From Polychytrium aggregatum (Eukaryota > Chytridiomycota > Chytridiomycetes > Polychytriales), in NCBI RefSeq assembly GCF_025602895.1, contig NW_026516241.1, positions 124,001 through 188,000 of the forward strand: 64,000 nucleotides of DNA, written 5' to 3'. Of this stretch, positions 46,301 to 58,159 are shown piece after piece (the first letter of the stretch is position 1; each line of letters starts with the position of its first letter). The notes under the pieces were generated by a model. It saw only the letters and a list, made by a program, of their open reading frames with translations, made no database searches and was not told the DNA's origin. The position numbers were made by a program, and so were the translations under genes.

Positions 46301-46415
46301 GACCCAGCGACTGCTCCGGGAGGGCAAGGACCCTGGTATCTGGGGCGTGTACTGCTGCGCGATCAACCCCCCGGACCTGGGCGTTGTCGGCTCATCCGTC
46401 AAGAGGGAGCCTTGA
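43396..46415 (+). CDS. TRF-like telobox-Myb protein, copy 1
   Basis: Five exons (43396-44020, 44304-44578, 44698-44868, 45072-45517, 45644-46415) join in phase to 762 aa. The first ~180 residues are Ser/Pro-rich. Residues ~185-400 form an all-helical region resembling a TRF-homology dimerisation domain. An acidic Asp-rich linker follows. The Myb/telobox domain lies at ~670-735: W674 in PWSIEE and the NLKDRVR motif, a variant of the telobox VDLKDKWRN. Proteins of this layout (TRF1/2, Taz1, Tbf1) bind double-stranded TTAGGG-type repeats at telomeres or promoters. It is followed at once by a paralogue with matching intron positions. Confidence 0.8.
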
Positions 46416-47122
46416 TGCCAGCCCGCTCCCAGCGCATGTCCTGGCCTTCCGCCCTGGCCGCCGCGCCCTCCACTCCACTCCACTCCACTCCCCACTCCAC
46501 TCCATCGAGCCCTTTTGTCCACCACACCGGCTCGCCCGGCTTTTGTTTCTGTGTTGCCCTCGCCCTCGCCCTCGCCCTCGCCCTCGCCCTCGCTCTCGCC
46601 TCGCTCTCGCCGCGACAGCCAATGGCTGCGCGAGACCGCTTATGTAATAAACGTGCGCAGTTTGCTTTTCCGCCCAGTTTTCTCCAGACCGCCGTCGGTG
46701 CGCTGCCTCTCCTCTGTCGCTCATCGGTCGCAGCCTCCTCCAACCCTTACCCCTCCCCTATAGCGCTGTTCCTTCACAGGACCAAAGGTGAGCCGGTCAT
46801 TGTCCCAGGGCAGAGTCCACACCAGCACAGACGCAGACGCAAGCGCAAGCGCAGATGCAGATACACATGCAGGCACAGATGTAGATATACATGCAGGCGC
46901 AGACGCAGATGCAGATGCAGACCCATTGCCTTGCGGTGTGCTGGCGGGGGCGGCGGCGGCGATTGACGAGTTGAGCGACGGCGGCGACCGAAGCAACTCG
47001 GCAAATCCAGCTTTGCCAGCCCAGGCGGCCAGCGGCCGACATCAACCATCGTCAATCTTCCAAGGCGTTGATTCATGCTGTGATTCGTCTGCTCTAACGC
47101 TGCTTCATCGGCCTGTCGCGCG
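46416..47122. other. Intergenic between tandem TRF-like genes, repeat-rich
   Basis: Contains a (CCCTCG)n tract at 46556-46606 and an imperfect GCAGAC/GCAGATGCAGA hexamer array at about 46820-46922. The latter lies in an open frame coding a Asp-Ala repeat that could be an upstream exon of the next gene, but I cannot support a splice. Confidence 0.45.
46556..46606. repeat. (CCCTCG)n microsatellite
   Basis: About eight copies of ccctcg, degenerating to gctctcgcctcg at the right. Confidence 0.9.
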
Positions 47123-50100
47123 ATGGCGGTGCTCTTGCTGTCGTTGCTGTTGTCCAGGCTCGGGCGAATGGAGAGACCCAACACCATCCTGAAGATCACC
47201 CCGGCCCGCGGCACCGGCGATCGGGAGACCGTCGCCGGTGAAGAGTTTGGCATGCAAATTCCTCTCAAGAAGGAAATGACAAGCCATGGAGATAACGACG
47301 ACGACGACGATGGCAATCAAGTGGGCGAGGACGAAGACCAAGATGAAGACAACAACGACAATGACAACAACGACGACTATGACGACGACGACGAAGCTGG
47401 AAAGCGCATCGATGCTGATCAGCGTGTGATTGCGCTGCCCAAATCACCAGCCTCGGAGGATATGGCCATCAACCCGCCCGAGATGGTGGCCGTCGCCCAG
47501 GTTCCAGCACACATTCCCCTTGGCAGCCAGCTCGGCCATCCGCTGGGACACCATTGGACTGCCCAGGCTCTCGAGGCGCTGCCCCCTGCTCCAGCCCCGG
47601 CCTCACCCCAGATCCGTGACGACGACGAGACCGGCTCTATTTTCAACGGGATCCCGGCCGCCCAACAGCACGAGCTGGCCTCGCACTCAAACCCAGCCGC
47701 GGACCCAGCCGGCGTGCTCCTTTCGAATACTGGGGGCAGTGAGGTCGAAGGTGAAGGTGAAGGCGAAGGAGAAGGAGAAGGAGACACCGAGGTCGATGGC
47801 GATATCAATGGAGACACCGGAAACGATGGCCATGTTTCAAAGCAAATCGATATCACCGTCGATACCTCGATCCACCCGCCGCTACAGTCCCCGTCCCTGC
47901 GGGTCAACCCATTCCCCTCGCTACCAGTCCGCCTGAACATGGTCCACAGCCCAACATACTGCCTTCGGCCGCCCATCCCTCGTGCCGACATCGACTCTGG
48001 CTTTGCCGACAAGGCCCACGCAGCTGAGCTCAAAGCCGACCAGCTTCTGCGGGTGGTGCTCCATCCGTCGGTGTCGCCGCCACTGATGTCAGCCGTCCAG
48101 TTTGAGCGGTGCTTTGAAGAGTTTATGAACGGTAGGCGAGAGTAGGCAGGGCACTTCTGCTTGGGCTCGGTGGCAAGTGTGCTGCATTGCACACTTGGTT
48201 GCCTTGCTTCGCACTTTACGGGAGACGCGATGCGACTTGATGCATGCTTCATCGGGGCTATTGCCAATCAGCACCATCGATGCCAGCAGGATGGTATTCA
48301 ATGATCTGTTGTCACCATTTGCACGCCGGCCCCCACTCACTCACCCGTCTGTCTCGTATACTACCAACCCCACAGATCCGGCCGTTACCTTTGCGCGATT
48401 CCAGGGCGATGCGTACTACCAGCCCATCCACCAGCGCATCGAGCTTGTCTACCTGATCTATCATGTCTTTGACTACGACGACATTGTCATCAACCGCAGA
48501 TTCAGCTACGATGGCTATGATCCGTCCGTCGTCAAGCTCAAGATCGACAACATGCAGATGGGGCTCAAGGTCTTGGCCGAGCGGCTTCCCAAGAACGCGC
48601 TGGAGATCACCGAGGCTTTCGTTGGTTTCTATTTCGGCATCAAGCGGCAGGTGCGTCCGCTTTGGCGCAATCTGCGCTCAGGCACCATGCAACGCCACCC
48701 GCCGCTATAAAGAGCCATCGTCACCGCTTTGCATTTGTGCGCAGTATCTGTATGTCATCGCTGATTCACACAGTCGTGGATTCCCTGCAGATCTTCATCT
48801 TCAAATGGAAGTACCTTTTCCCTGACGACACAGAGGCTCGGGATCTGGAGCTTGAGCGCATGTTCACCCACGAGCCCGTCGAGATCCGGTACCTGGCTCA
48901 GCATCCGCAACGATCGATTCAGCTCGACGACTTGAACGAGTGCTTCAAACTTCAGGTATGCAGCTGTGCTACTGCTCTTTGCGAGCGGGGTGTCTGGGTG
49001 GGGTGTCTGAGCGGCGCATCCGTCAAAGCCGGATCCGGTCGAACGTCAGAGTCGCGTCGGCAGGAATGGATTTGCGTGCTCCGAAGGATTCATCGGGGTG
49101 CTGATGCGAGCTGCCCCCTGGATATCGACAGGTCAAAGCCATGAACAGCGATGTGCTCCTGCTGTGTCCCCGAAACTACTTTGTGCGCGCCAGTATCGAG
49201 TATATCCGTCTATTCAAGTCCACTCTAGACTCGCGCTATATCCCTCGGCTGCTGCAGCAGACTTTTGGCGAAGTCACCAACCGGCAGTACCAAGCCCAAA
49301 TGGCCGGAGAAGTTCCGAAAACGCCCGACAACCGGAGTACGCATCGAAGCAATCGATCAAAGCGGCCGAGCCGCCGATCAAAAAGCTCCGGCGCCAGTAG
49401 CCCAAAGAGTATCTCGCACTCGGACGGCGATCTGAGCCTGGCCGATGGACAAGGCACGCCGGTATCGCCGTCGTCGGGTCACGAGCCAAGCCCAAACCGC
49501 AGCGACCAGCTTCTGCTGCCGATATCATCGGCCGACGGTCTCTTTGGGCCGACGCTGTCGTACTCACCCGCCTCGGCCATCATGCCGATCGATCACAAGC
49601 GACTGTCAGAAGTCAGCGTCGACAGCTTGTCACCGTCGCCGATCGAAACCAAGCGGCAAAAGTACGAAATAACGCACGAGCGGGGTGAACGGGTGCGCCC
49701 GCGCATCAAATGGACGGATGAGGAAACCGACTGTCTCGAGAAGGCATTGCAGCGACACGGCAACAAGTGGATCGACATTCTTCGCGACCACGGGCCTAAC
49801 GGCATCATCGACAACGTCCTTGCCCGGAGGAACAACGTCAACCTCAAGGACCGCGCACGATCTATGAAGGAAAAATGCATTCGTGAAAACCGAGATCTGG
49901 GCGTCTGGGGCACGTACGGCTGCGGACGGCGTCGGTCTGTCAAGGAGCTGACTCCGCAACTGCACCCGTCCCCGTTCCCACAGCCCCTCGTTGGTGACTT
50001 TGGGCAACTTGGGCACGTCAACCAAAGCCATCTCGTGGCGGCGCATCTGGTGGAGGCCGGGCATTTGCTGGAGACGGGTGTCGTCAACCCTGGCGTGATG

Positions 50101-50241
50101 GGAAATGTCGTTGGGGGCATGGTCGAAGGCATAGCTGATGGCGGAGGGGTCGACCATGAGCTCATCGCCGAGAGCAGTATCGGAGGTTCAAACGCCGGAG
50201 AGCTCGACCACGAGATAGAGGATGCCGACGGCAGCGCGTAA
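47123..50241 (+). CDS. TRF-like telobox-Myb protein, copy 2
   Basis: Four exons (47123-48131, 48376-48650, 48791-48955, 49132-50241) join in phase to 852 aa. Start is uncertain: ATG 47123 or an internal ATG at 47168, and an upstream exon is possible. The N-terminal third is very acidic (Asp/Asn runs, then a Glu-Gly repeat). A TRF-homology-like helical region spans ~310-560. The Myb/telobox domain begins at W677 (IKWTDEE) and includes NLKDRAR. Exon 2 is 275 bp in both copies, and the three introns bounding the helical region have the same phase and place, so the pair arose by tandem duplication. It likely binds telomeric or TTAGGG-like DNA. A Val/Gly-rich tail follows the Myb domain. Confidence 0.8.
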
Positions 50242-50706
50242 AGTAAAAAGTAAGAAAGAAAAAGAGAATATTGTCACATCATCGACTTGAAGGGGGTGGG
50301 GGCTTTGATTTTTTGTCCATAGCGATAACAGCCTACTTTTGCAAAAAGTAAGAATGACTGAGAGCGCCGCAGTAAAAAAAAAAAACGTTGTACATCCTGA
50401 TCCTTCTCGAACACGCTCTTTTTGTTGTTTATGCTTGGTCGACATGGCCAAAGGGCAGTCTACAGCACTCGTGGAGGTCGTGGCCATGGCCATGATCGCG
50501 GCTCGGATGGCGCCAGCAAAGTGCCCGCCATGATTTCACCCCTCGCCCCGGGCTCCCTTTCGTCCTGATCGATTCCACGCACCCTTCCGACTCCCGTCTG
50601 TCGCAGCGACATCATCACCGCCTCTGACTGACCATCCCAAGGAAATCGGAGCCCTTATCAGCGCTGGCAGATCTCCGCCCCCCCCCCTCCACAGACAGCC
50701 ACAGCA
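50242..50706. other. Intergenic, no gene seen
   Basis: Downstream of the second TRF-like gene and upstream of the TPR gene. Two A-rich runs (50240-50275 and 50375-50385) are the only notable features. Confidence 0.4.
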
Positions 50707-51709
50707 ATGACGGACTTTACAGACTTTGAAAACTTCAGGTACATCCAGCTTTGATCCATTGGAGATCGGAGAGTCACTGGCGCATCCAGACAGGCCCACA
50801 GGCGAATCGGGCCCAGATGCTGGACCAGCGATTGATAGCTGCGACATTGAGACTGATCTTGCGGCCCTCCAGACCCAACCTTACGCGCGAGGAGGTCTTC
50901 AACTGGTTCCAGGCGCGACTCAACCGCCCGCCCGAGGCATACGATATCTACAAGGTGAATCATGGCAAGCGAACTACCCATGAAACTCTGATGCTGCCAC
51001 AGCGTCTCCCCCCCCCTCAAGCCAATACATCGCGTGGTTTGCAGAATACGCTTGGCTCCCCGAGCTCCTCGTTGTATGCGAGCCGTCCTGGTGTTAAATT
51101 CATCCTGCCGTTCTTGCCATGGGCTGATCCGGATCGATAGACTGCCAAGGAGTTCTACCAACTCGGAGCCTTCTCGCGCGCGCAGCTGTGCCTGCAGCAA
51201 TACGTGAGTGGTACTCGTTTCTAGCAAGCTTCTCGATTTCCACTACCTTGGACCTTGCATCTTGGCGATGCGGTGCTGATTCGTGGCTGTCAACTCTTGT
51301 CTGTCTGAATGCTACTGTTGGGGCGGGCGACGGCGAATGATGGCACGGCAAGGTCACGCTGCCCGGGGCCACGCTGCCTGGCCGGCATCTGCTCGGGTAC
51401 TGCTACCTCAACCTCGGCGAGTCCGAGCGTGCCCTGCGCGAGTTCAAAAAGTGCGTCAAAGGCAAGTGGCAACGACTCTTGTGCAACATTGGGCGATTCC
51501 AGGCCGGTAGCAGCAGTGGCCGAAAGTAAAACTGACCGATAGCAGCAGCGGCGACTCTCCCCCCCTCGGCTGACACCTGTTTCCTTAACGCAGAGGGCTA
51601 CCACGACGACTGGCAGTTGGTGGTCGAGCTGACGATCGAGATCGAGGCCAAGCGGCGGCTGGAGAGCGACATGACCAGCAGCAGGCTGATGACGACAGAT
51701 GCAGTGTAG
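50707..51709 (+). CDS. Small TPR-like protein
   Basis: Exons 51141-51203, 51353-51461 and 51594-51709 join in phase after an exon ending at 50954. The first exon (50707-50738) is tentative because the shortest in-frame intron after it would be only 26 bp. The product is about 169 aa. It holds two TPR-like helical pairs (EFYQLGAFSRAQLCLQQY; LLGYCYLNLGESERALREF), vaguely like the N-terminal TPRs of RanBP2-type nucleoporins. One intron (51462-51593) uses a GC donor (AAAG|GCAAGT). Function is not assigned. Confidence 0.55.
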
Positions 51710-53056
51710 GGCTCTGTCCCGGTAGATCAGCCGCGCACCAGGCACGATGCCAATACATAACGAAATCGCACCCCCCGGTCACCCCGTTTTCACAGGCAGC
51801 ACCACAAACGCGAGCACTGCCACCGACCCTGGGTGTTGGCGGCAGCCAATCGCGTCGCGCGCCGGGCATGCCCACGAGGCCGTCAGGGCCAATCGCGGTC
51901 GCTGGACCAAAGCCAAAAGCCAAAAGCCAAAAGCCAAAAGCCCTCTGCACTGAGACACTCAATCGACGTTGCTGGCCGCGTCGCAGACAGGCAGCGGGTG
52001 TTGGGTGAGTTGGGCGTTGCGGGGTGTGGGCTTTGCGGGTGTGGGTGTGTTGGGTGAGACACCGTTTCTGTGCCCTGCAGCGTGTGGAAAATCAGGGGAC
52101 ACCGTTTCTTTCGAGCAAACCATCAGTCCCAAGATTCCAGTATTGCCGCCGATATCTCATCACCCGAGTCGATCGCAACAGTGCGATCAGCGCCATTCAG
52201 CACACACAAGCCACACAAGCCGTCCGCGAGTTGGAGCGTCCCGTATTGTGGTTGTTTCTCCAGCCAATGCAGCGCCCAGCATCGACGGCCCAATCGGCTC
52301 CGAGCGCATGCGGGTTTGTTGCCGGTCGGTGCTGTGGGTGCTGCGTGGGATTGCAAGACCAGAGGCACAACAGGCGGTGTGTCGCTGAAAAGTCTCGCAG
52401 CGACCGCATCTGCACGGGTCCGGGTCCGGGGCGGCCAACCGCCATGCCGTTCTGCATCTGCTGCTCTGGCCATCGACGCCCATGACCGGAGATGCTTGCA
52501 CCTGGGCGATAGCGCAACCAGGGAGTCGCTGCTGCCTCCACGACGATGCCAGACACAAACAAGAGGCGCAAGAAAAGAGTGACGGCAGCCCCGGCCTTGT
52601 GTGGGATCCGGCGAGGATGGGGCGGAGCAGCAAGGTCCCTTGAGCAGAAGCAGGTCTCTGATTTGCTGCCTTTGCAACATCGCAGCAGCCCGTGCTCGTG
52701 CATATTCACAGAGTATAAAGCCCGGGCGCCCAGCCCCATCGGCCGGCATCCGTCGCTTCCGTCACTCGCTGCGATGTATGTGGTGGATGCAGAGCTTGGC
52801 TGGAGCGGCCGACGTAAGAGCTGGCGGCATGGCCCGGCAGACGGCTTGAGACATTGTCGCCTCGAACAGCGTCGCCGGCTGCACCGTCCGTGGTCCGGGA
52901 GACGCTGCTTGCTAACCCAGGGTTCCAAAATCCACTGCCGCCTGGCTCTGCAGTACTCCAGATATGGGCTCCCAGAGGCCTCACCCACCGCTGTCGCCAC
53001 CTGAGGAAAGATACAGCTTGCCCCATTGCAGCTCCTCTGCTCGCTCCAAATCGACC
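51710..53056. other. Intergenic with short repeats and a TATA box
   Basis: Contains an AAAAGCC array (51908-51942), a GT-rich stretch (51995-52060) and TATAAA at 52714-52719, about 340 bp upstream of the zinc-finger gene. Long open frames on both strands lack similarity. Confidence 0.45.
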
Positions 53057-53964
53057 ATGACGCTGCCCAAGATCCTCTCGGATGCACAGTTGCTAGTTGC
53101 TGTGCTTGCCTGCCAGAAGCTGCAGCAAATGCAAAACACTGTGGAGCCCCCAATGGCAGCCGACCTTGGGCTGCTCTCCAGACTGGTTGCTGCCGACGCA
53201 CACTCCAAGAAACGGCGCTCGTCCGTAGAGTCCATGACCCAGCAGTCACCACTGCCGAATGCCATTAGAGGCGCAGCCCCATATGCGGATGAGAATGAGG
53301 AAGTTTTCGTGAACGTGGTTGACGATGCGGTTGACGGTGCAGATGCCGATGTGGGTGCCAATGCAGGTGCCAATGCATCCGCTGTCGCTCGCCACGACCA
53401 CAGCGACCTCCACGTCGGGTCAGATTTGCATCATTCTCGACTTGAAGATGCGGCCAATGACTCGATACTCTATGCCGAGTCCCAGCAACCCCGTGTCCCG
53501 CCGGCAAAAAAGCTTCGTCGCTCACGAACAAAAGAAATGCAACCTGCAGCTGAATCGCAACCGTCGACCGAGTCTGCCCTGGAATGCGATAGCTGTGGAA
53601 AAAAGTACAAGGTGAGGTCTGTCGCCAATGTGAGTGCAGCATGGACAGAGGTGCAGCATGGACAGAGGTGCGGCATGGACAGAAGTGCAGCATGGACAGA
53701 GGTGCGGCATGGACAGAAGTGCCCCCTCAGGTGAGATGCTAACATGCAGTACTCTGTTGTTGTTGCTGGTGCTGGTGCTGGTGCTGGTGCTGTTGCTGTT
53801 GCTGTCAGAGTCCCAACTGCCTTGCCAAGCATCGGTGGGAGCACACCGAGTCGTGGAAGCTGTCGTCGACACTCAACCTCACCAAGCACCACCAAGTGCA
53901 AATCCTGGAGGCCGCCTCGGTGCTGGTCGAGATGAGACGCACACGGCGCTTTGAACAAGCATAG
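53057..53964 (+). CDS. Fungal-type single C2H2 zinc-finger protein
   Basis: Two exons (53057-53611 and 53809-53964) join in phase to 236 aa. The intron splits the zinc finger between CDSCGKKYK and SPNCLAKHRWEHTESW. The combined motif (C-x2-C, then KH-RWEH) matches a C2H2 class widespread in fungi. After it comes a short helical tail (ILEAASVLVEMR). The N-terminal ~170 residues are low in complexity, with an Asp/Ala/Val-rich segment and a basic KKLRRSRTK cluster that may be a nuclear signal. It is probably a DNA-binding transcription factor; targets are unknown. Confidence 0.75.
53637..53723. repeat. 17-bp minisatellite in zinc-finger-gene intron
   Basis: About five copies of gcagcatggacagaggt and variants. 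The same intron continues with GCTGGT/GTTGCT repeats (53756-53804) up to the acceptor. Confidence 0.85.
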
Positions 53965-55040
53965 CCGGCCACCTGGTCGATCCGGCCCACTGAAGCAGCA
54001 GCAGCAACCCCCCGTCTGAGCCACAGGCAGCCTTGCGACACATGTACACGGCAAGTTGCATATACCCACAATCTCCCAATCGCCCCAGTCGTCCAATGGT
54101 GGTGCAGATGTGCATGCGATGTGGTGGTGCCCGCCAGAACACCGAATCGGCACGGCTCTGGCCAAGTTCTGGGCGATATGTGAGCACACCCGCAGACGGC
54201 GCGATCCAGCACGGCGATGCACCAGCGGCTCATGGATCAGCGGGCTGTCGGTATGAATCAGACAGCAGATGGTGTGAACCAAGCGATGTGACTCACCCCT
54301 GGCTGGAGCCAGGCTGGAGCCAGGCTGCAGCCGGCCGTCGCTGCGGTGAATGTATGTGTGTGTGTGTGCAGAGCGGCGAGGCGGCAGGCGATTGGTCCGA
54401 GGACAGCTCAGCAGCCGCAGCAGGCCAGACACAGACACAGACACAGACACAGACATAGCCAGACACAGACACAGACACAGCCAGTCACGGACACAGGCAC
54501 ACTCAGTCACGGACACAGTCACGGACACAGCGACTCAGAGAAGAAAACGAGGGCCTCGCTGCGCCGACGCGTTGCCACCTGGCGAGGGCGATCTCTCTCT
54601 CTCTCTCGATCTCGCTATCGGTCTCTCTCCCGGTCTCGCCCCTGCATTTCCCGCTCCTCGCCCCTCGCCCCCCTTCTCGCCGATCGCCCTGTCCTTCGGT
54701 CTTTTTTCGGTCGATCCGGTCGCTTTTCTTTGACTTTGCCCATTCCTTCGTCTCATCTCTCTCCTCTGGTCGTCTCAAACCGCCGTCCCTTCGCCTCGCC
54801 GCCTCCCCCTTCCCTTCCGTTCTTCCCTCTCATCGCCTAACCGCCTCCTCGCTCGCCCTCCCTTCCCCTTCCCTCTCTTCTCCGTCGCCTTCCCTTCGAC
54901 ACGCCACCACCACCCTTCCCATCCTCGCCCATCGTTCCTCCTGCCATCTACTCTTCTCTCTTCCTTGGATCTACCCACCTCTTTCCTCTTGCAAGCCACC
55001 CCCCTCTTCCTTTCTTGTCTTCAAAGCCCCCTCCTTCACC
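53965..55040. other. Intergenic, CT-rich leader of KH gene
   Basis: Contains a CAGACA array and then about 450 bp of CT-rich sequence with TCTCTC runs leading to the KH-protein gene. No gene seen. Confidence 0.45.
54427..54541. repeat. (CAGACA)n microsatellite
   Basis: Tandem cagaca units with interruptions (catagc, cagtcacgga). The array sits upstream of the CT-rich leader of the KH gene. Confidence 0.85.
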
Positions 55041-56791
55041 ATGAGCACTCCCGTTGAGCCCTCCCCCTCTCCCGCTCGCCTCGACGACGCCGACCACGAT
55101 CACGCCGAAACCGACTTCCAGGATGACCACCCCACCGGCATCCACCCCGACAGCGCGCAAAACGGCGACGACGCCCACGCCATCGTCATCCGCTCTCTCG
55201 TCAGTACCAAGGATGCTGGTGTCATTATTGGTAAGGGCGGCAAGAACGTGGCCGAGATCCGCACTGTGACGGGCGTCAAGGCCGGCGTCTCCAAGGTCGT
55301 TCCGGGTGTTCCTGAGCGAATCCTGACCATCTCGGGCTCGCTCGATCATGTTGCCAAGGTACGATTGACTGCCGCACACCTCCCTCTGTCCTTGCACTGC
55401 GTCTCCTTGCTGGTCGGCAGCACACTGCCAACCTTGCGGCGCTGCGTTGCTGCCAAAGCATGCGCCATACTGGATCGGAGGATCGGAGGATCGGCCTGCC
55501 AGTCGGCCGGATCGTCAAGTCCCCCCATGCCTTGGTCGCTGACTCACCGACTGCCTTCATCGGCTGCCTGTCGTGCTCGCTTTCTCGTGCCGTCCTCGTG
55601 TGCTTCTGTGGCCGCCGCCGGTTGCGCACTGTAGGCCTACTCCATGATTGCCCGCTTCCTGCTGGACAGTCCCCAGAACGGCCAGACCCACCAGCCCGAT
55701 CAGACCACCGTCCGCATCCTGATCACCACCCAGCTCATGGGCTCCATCATCGGCAAGGGTGGATCCCGAATCAGAGACATCCAGGAGCACTCGGGTGCCA
55801 AGATCGTGGTCTCCAAGGAGATGCTCCCCCAGTCGACCGAGCGTGTTGTCGAAATCACCGGCCTCGTCGACTCGATGTAATGATCGTCCCCTGCTTGCAG
55901 CGCGACTGCGTCACAGACTGCGCCCCTCCTTCGCCATGCTTTCCATTTGCGGCGTTCTGCTCAGCTTCTCTCGGTCCGCCCGTCGGTGGGCCTGGCTGTG
56001 CCTCCGCCACCCGGACACTCGGTGGTTCTTGAAACTGCTTTTTTGTTTGTCTGTGCGGCTGGCGACCGCGGCCCGCGGCCATCGACCAGTCTGGCGGTCG
56101 TCCGGTGATGCGGCTCCGTCGTGCCGGACAATCCTGCGCGTCGGTTCTGTCGCCGTCCCTCTCCGCTCCATTTTACGCCACCCTGATCTCAGCCCCACCC
56201 CCGATCTGATTCCCACATGTATGCCTCGTCTGCTCGGGCACTCTCACACTGATTGCGTCTTCTCACGTCTGCTCTTCTGCTCTCCTTGTCCATAGCCAAA
56301 TCGCGGTCTACGAAATCGGTGAATCCATCCTGGGCGACGCCCGCAGCAAGAACACCGGCGCTGTCCCCTACAACCCTCAGTCTCAAGTTAATGGAACCTT
56401 TGCCTCTCCTTTGACCCGTGGCCCCCCCTCTGCTGTCCGCCGCGAGGGCGAGAAGCCTCGCGAGACTCCGGACCGCGCCCCCAGCGGCAGCGTTCGCCGC
56501 CAGCCCAGTCGCGGAGAGAACCGCCTCACCGAGAGCACCGGCCCCGAAACCAGCCAGACGCTCTCGATCCCCGCCGATATGGTCGGCTGTGTCATCGGAA
56601 AGGGTGGATCGTTCATCACTCAGATCCGCATCCTCTCTGGCAGCCGTCTCCGCATCGCCGACCAAGCCGAGAACTCGAACGAACGTGTCATCACGATCAC
56701 CGGCACCTTCGAGTCTAACCAGAAGGCCCTCAACCTTCTCTACACCCAGCTCGAGGCCGAGAAGAAGCGCCGCCTCGAGCAGGCCCGCTAA
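55041..56791 (+). CDS. Triple-KH RNA-binding protein (PCBP/hnRNP K-like)
   Basis: Three exons (55041-55358, 55635-55876, 56296-56791) join in phase to 351 aa. There are three KH domains, each with an intact GXXG loop: GKGGKN in the first (~residues 48-120), GKGGSR in the second (~120-200) and GKGGSF in the third (~265-345). Between KH2 and KH3 is a linker rich in Arg, Pro and Ser. The layout matches poly(C)-binding proteins and fungal Hek2/Rnc1-type factors, which control mRNA stability, localisation and translation. The protein ends in a Lys/Arg/Glu-rich helix. Confidence 0.9.
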
Positions 56792-58159
56792 AGTCTACCG
56801 CTAAAGAATCAGTCGGACCGAGACCGATGCGGGATATTCCCTATTTCTTGTACTGGTTTTTTTTGCTTTCCTGCGCTCTGTCTCGACTGCCTTTTTTTTG
56901 ATTCCGCTGATGGTCTTTGTTGCAAAACATCCGACCTGTCGCACCATGCTGTATGTAGGTCAATCTGCAATTTCCTGTGATGTCTCATTCTAACCAAGCG
57001 GCGCAATAACACTGGTTGAAGCTGTTTGGTCGCAATATCACTTCACACGGGCAGACGAGCCGGGCTGTTGCTGTCGAGACCATATTGTATCCAAGCCAAG
57101 CGGGTCGATTTTGCCGGCCGAAGGCTGCGGGGCTGTGTGCCGGGGGGCTGTGTGGACTGGGTTGCTCAGGGTGACTCGGCGGGATGAGCAGCGAGGAACA
57201 GCGGCCATGATTCCGGGCTGTTGGACCTGCATCGCAGAGCGGATGCCAGACGGAGCACAGCCCTCGATGGATCATGACAGGCCAGGCAGCCGGCACGGCG
57301 CCATCAGCGCTGTTCGTCTGATGGGCGACAGCACCCCAACAGCATCCCAGCAGCACCCCAGCAACATCCCAGCACTCCCGCCTCGTCAACTCACGTGCGG
57401 TCCTGATGTGTTCCTCCGCAACACCAGTCCCCAGCAAGATGAGATGGCAGAGTCATCGATAGCAGCGCCACAGGCCCTGGTCGAGATACTGCTGGCAGGC
57501 GCGGATGATATGCGGCTTGCATGCACCCGTCTCCCACGATCGACCAGCAAGCCTCGGTCCTCTGCCTGACCACCGAGTCGCTCGCCAGCCCCGCTGCACG
57601 AATGATCCACCGTTAATCTCGACCGCATGTCTCGGCCGCATGTCTCGGCGCAGACTTGCTGTCGAGCTTGCTGTCGAGCTCGCTGTCGAGCCCTCGTTTC
57701 TTGTGGAACTGGGCTGGAGATAGGCGGCGGCGGGCTGGTCCTGTCTGAGTTTCGCCTGCTCTTTTCTTTTTCCTCCGCGTTCTCACGATCGGGATGCTGG
57801 GAAGATAAGAGATCTGTGCGACCCACCACCGATAGCCTTCTGGTCGCCTGCCTTCATTCCGCAGGACAGGGCTCGGCGCTGGGTCCCTAATGCTTGTGTC
57901 GACTGGTCCTTGGGTGCTGACACCCCCCCATCGCCCGCTGCGCAAGGTCACAGAGGCGTGCAGTTCGGCGCAAGGCCCAGCGCAGGGGCCGAGACAAGCG
58001 GCAAGCCATTCCACCTGACAACTCGCCGCCGCCCGATGCAAGGATATAAAAGGTCCCGCAGACCACCCTCTGTCCTGGTCGAGTGGGTCTGCCCTCGTTC
58101 TCTCGCTCTCCCCCCCCCAGCTCCTTCCCCTCCCCGAGCGATCCGCTGCACCTTCAACC
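56792..58159. other. Intergenic between KH and PEPC genes
   Basis: About 1.4 kb. A short repeat of gctgtcgagct occurs at 57655-57692 and ccagcagcaccccag-type repeats at 57340-57385. The PEPC core promoter is at the right end. No gene is supported. Confidence 0.45.
58045..58053 (+). promoter_or_regulatory. TATA box of the PEPC gene
   Basis: TATAAAAGG, 107 bp upstream of the ATG at 58160, followed by a CT-rich initiator region. Confidence 0.6.

Noticed and set aside
46788-47192. An Asp/Ala-repeat frame as a separate small gene
   Set aside because: It is encoded by a hexamer repeat array. It may be an upstream exon of the second TRF-like gene, but no splice could be supported.
52197-53252. A 351-codon minus-strand frame
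   Set aside because: No domain, and it overlaps the promoter and first exon of the zinc-finger gene.
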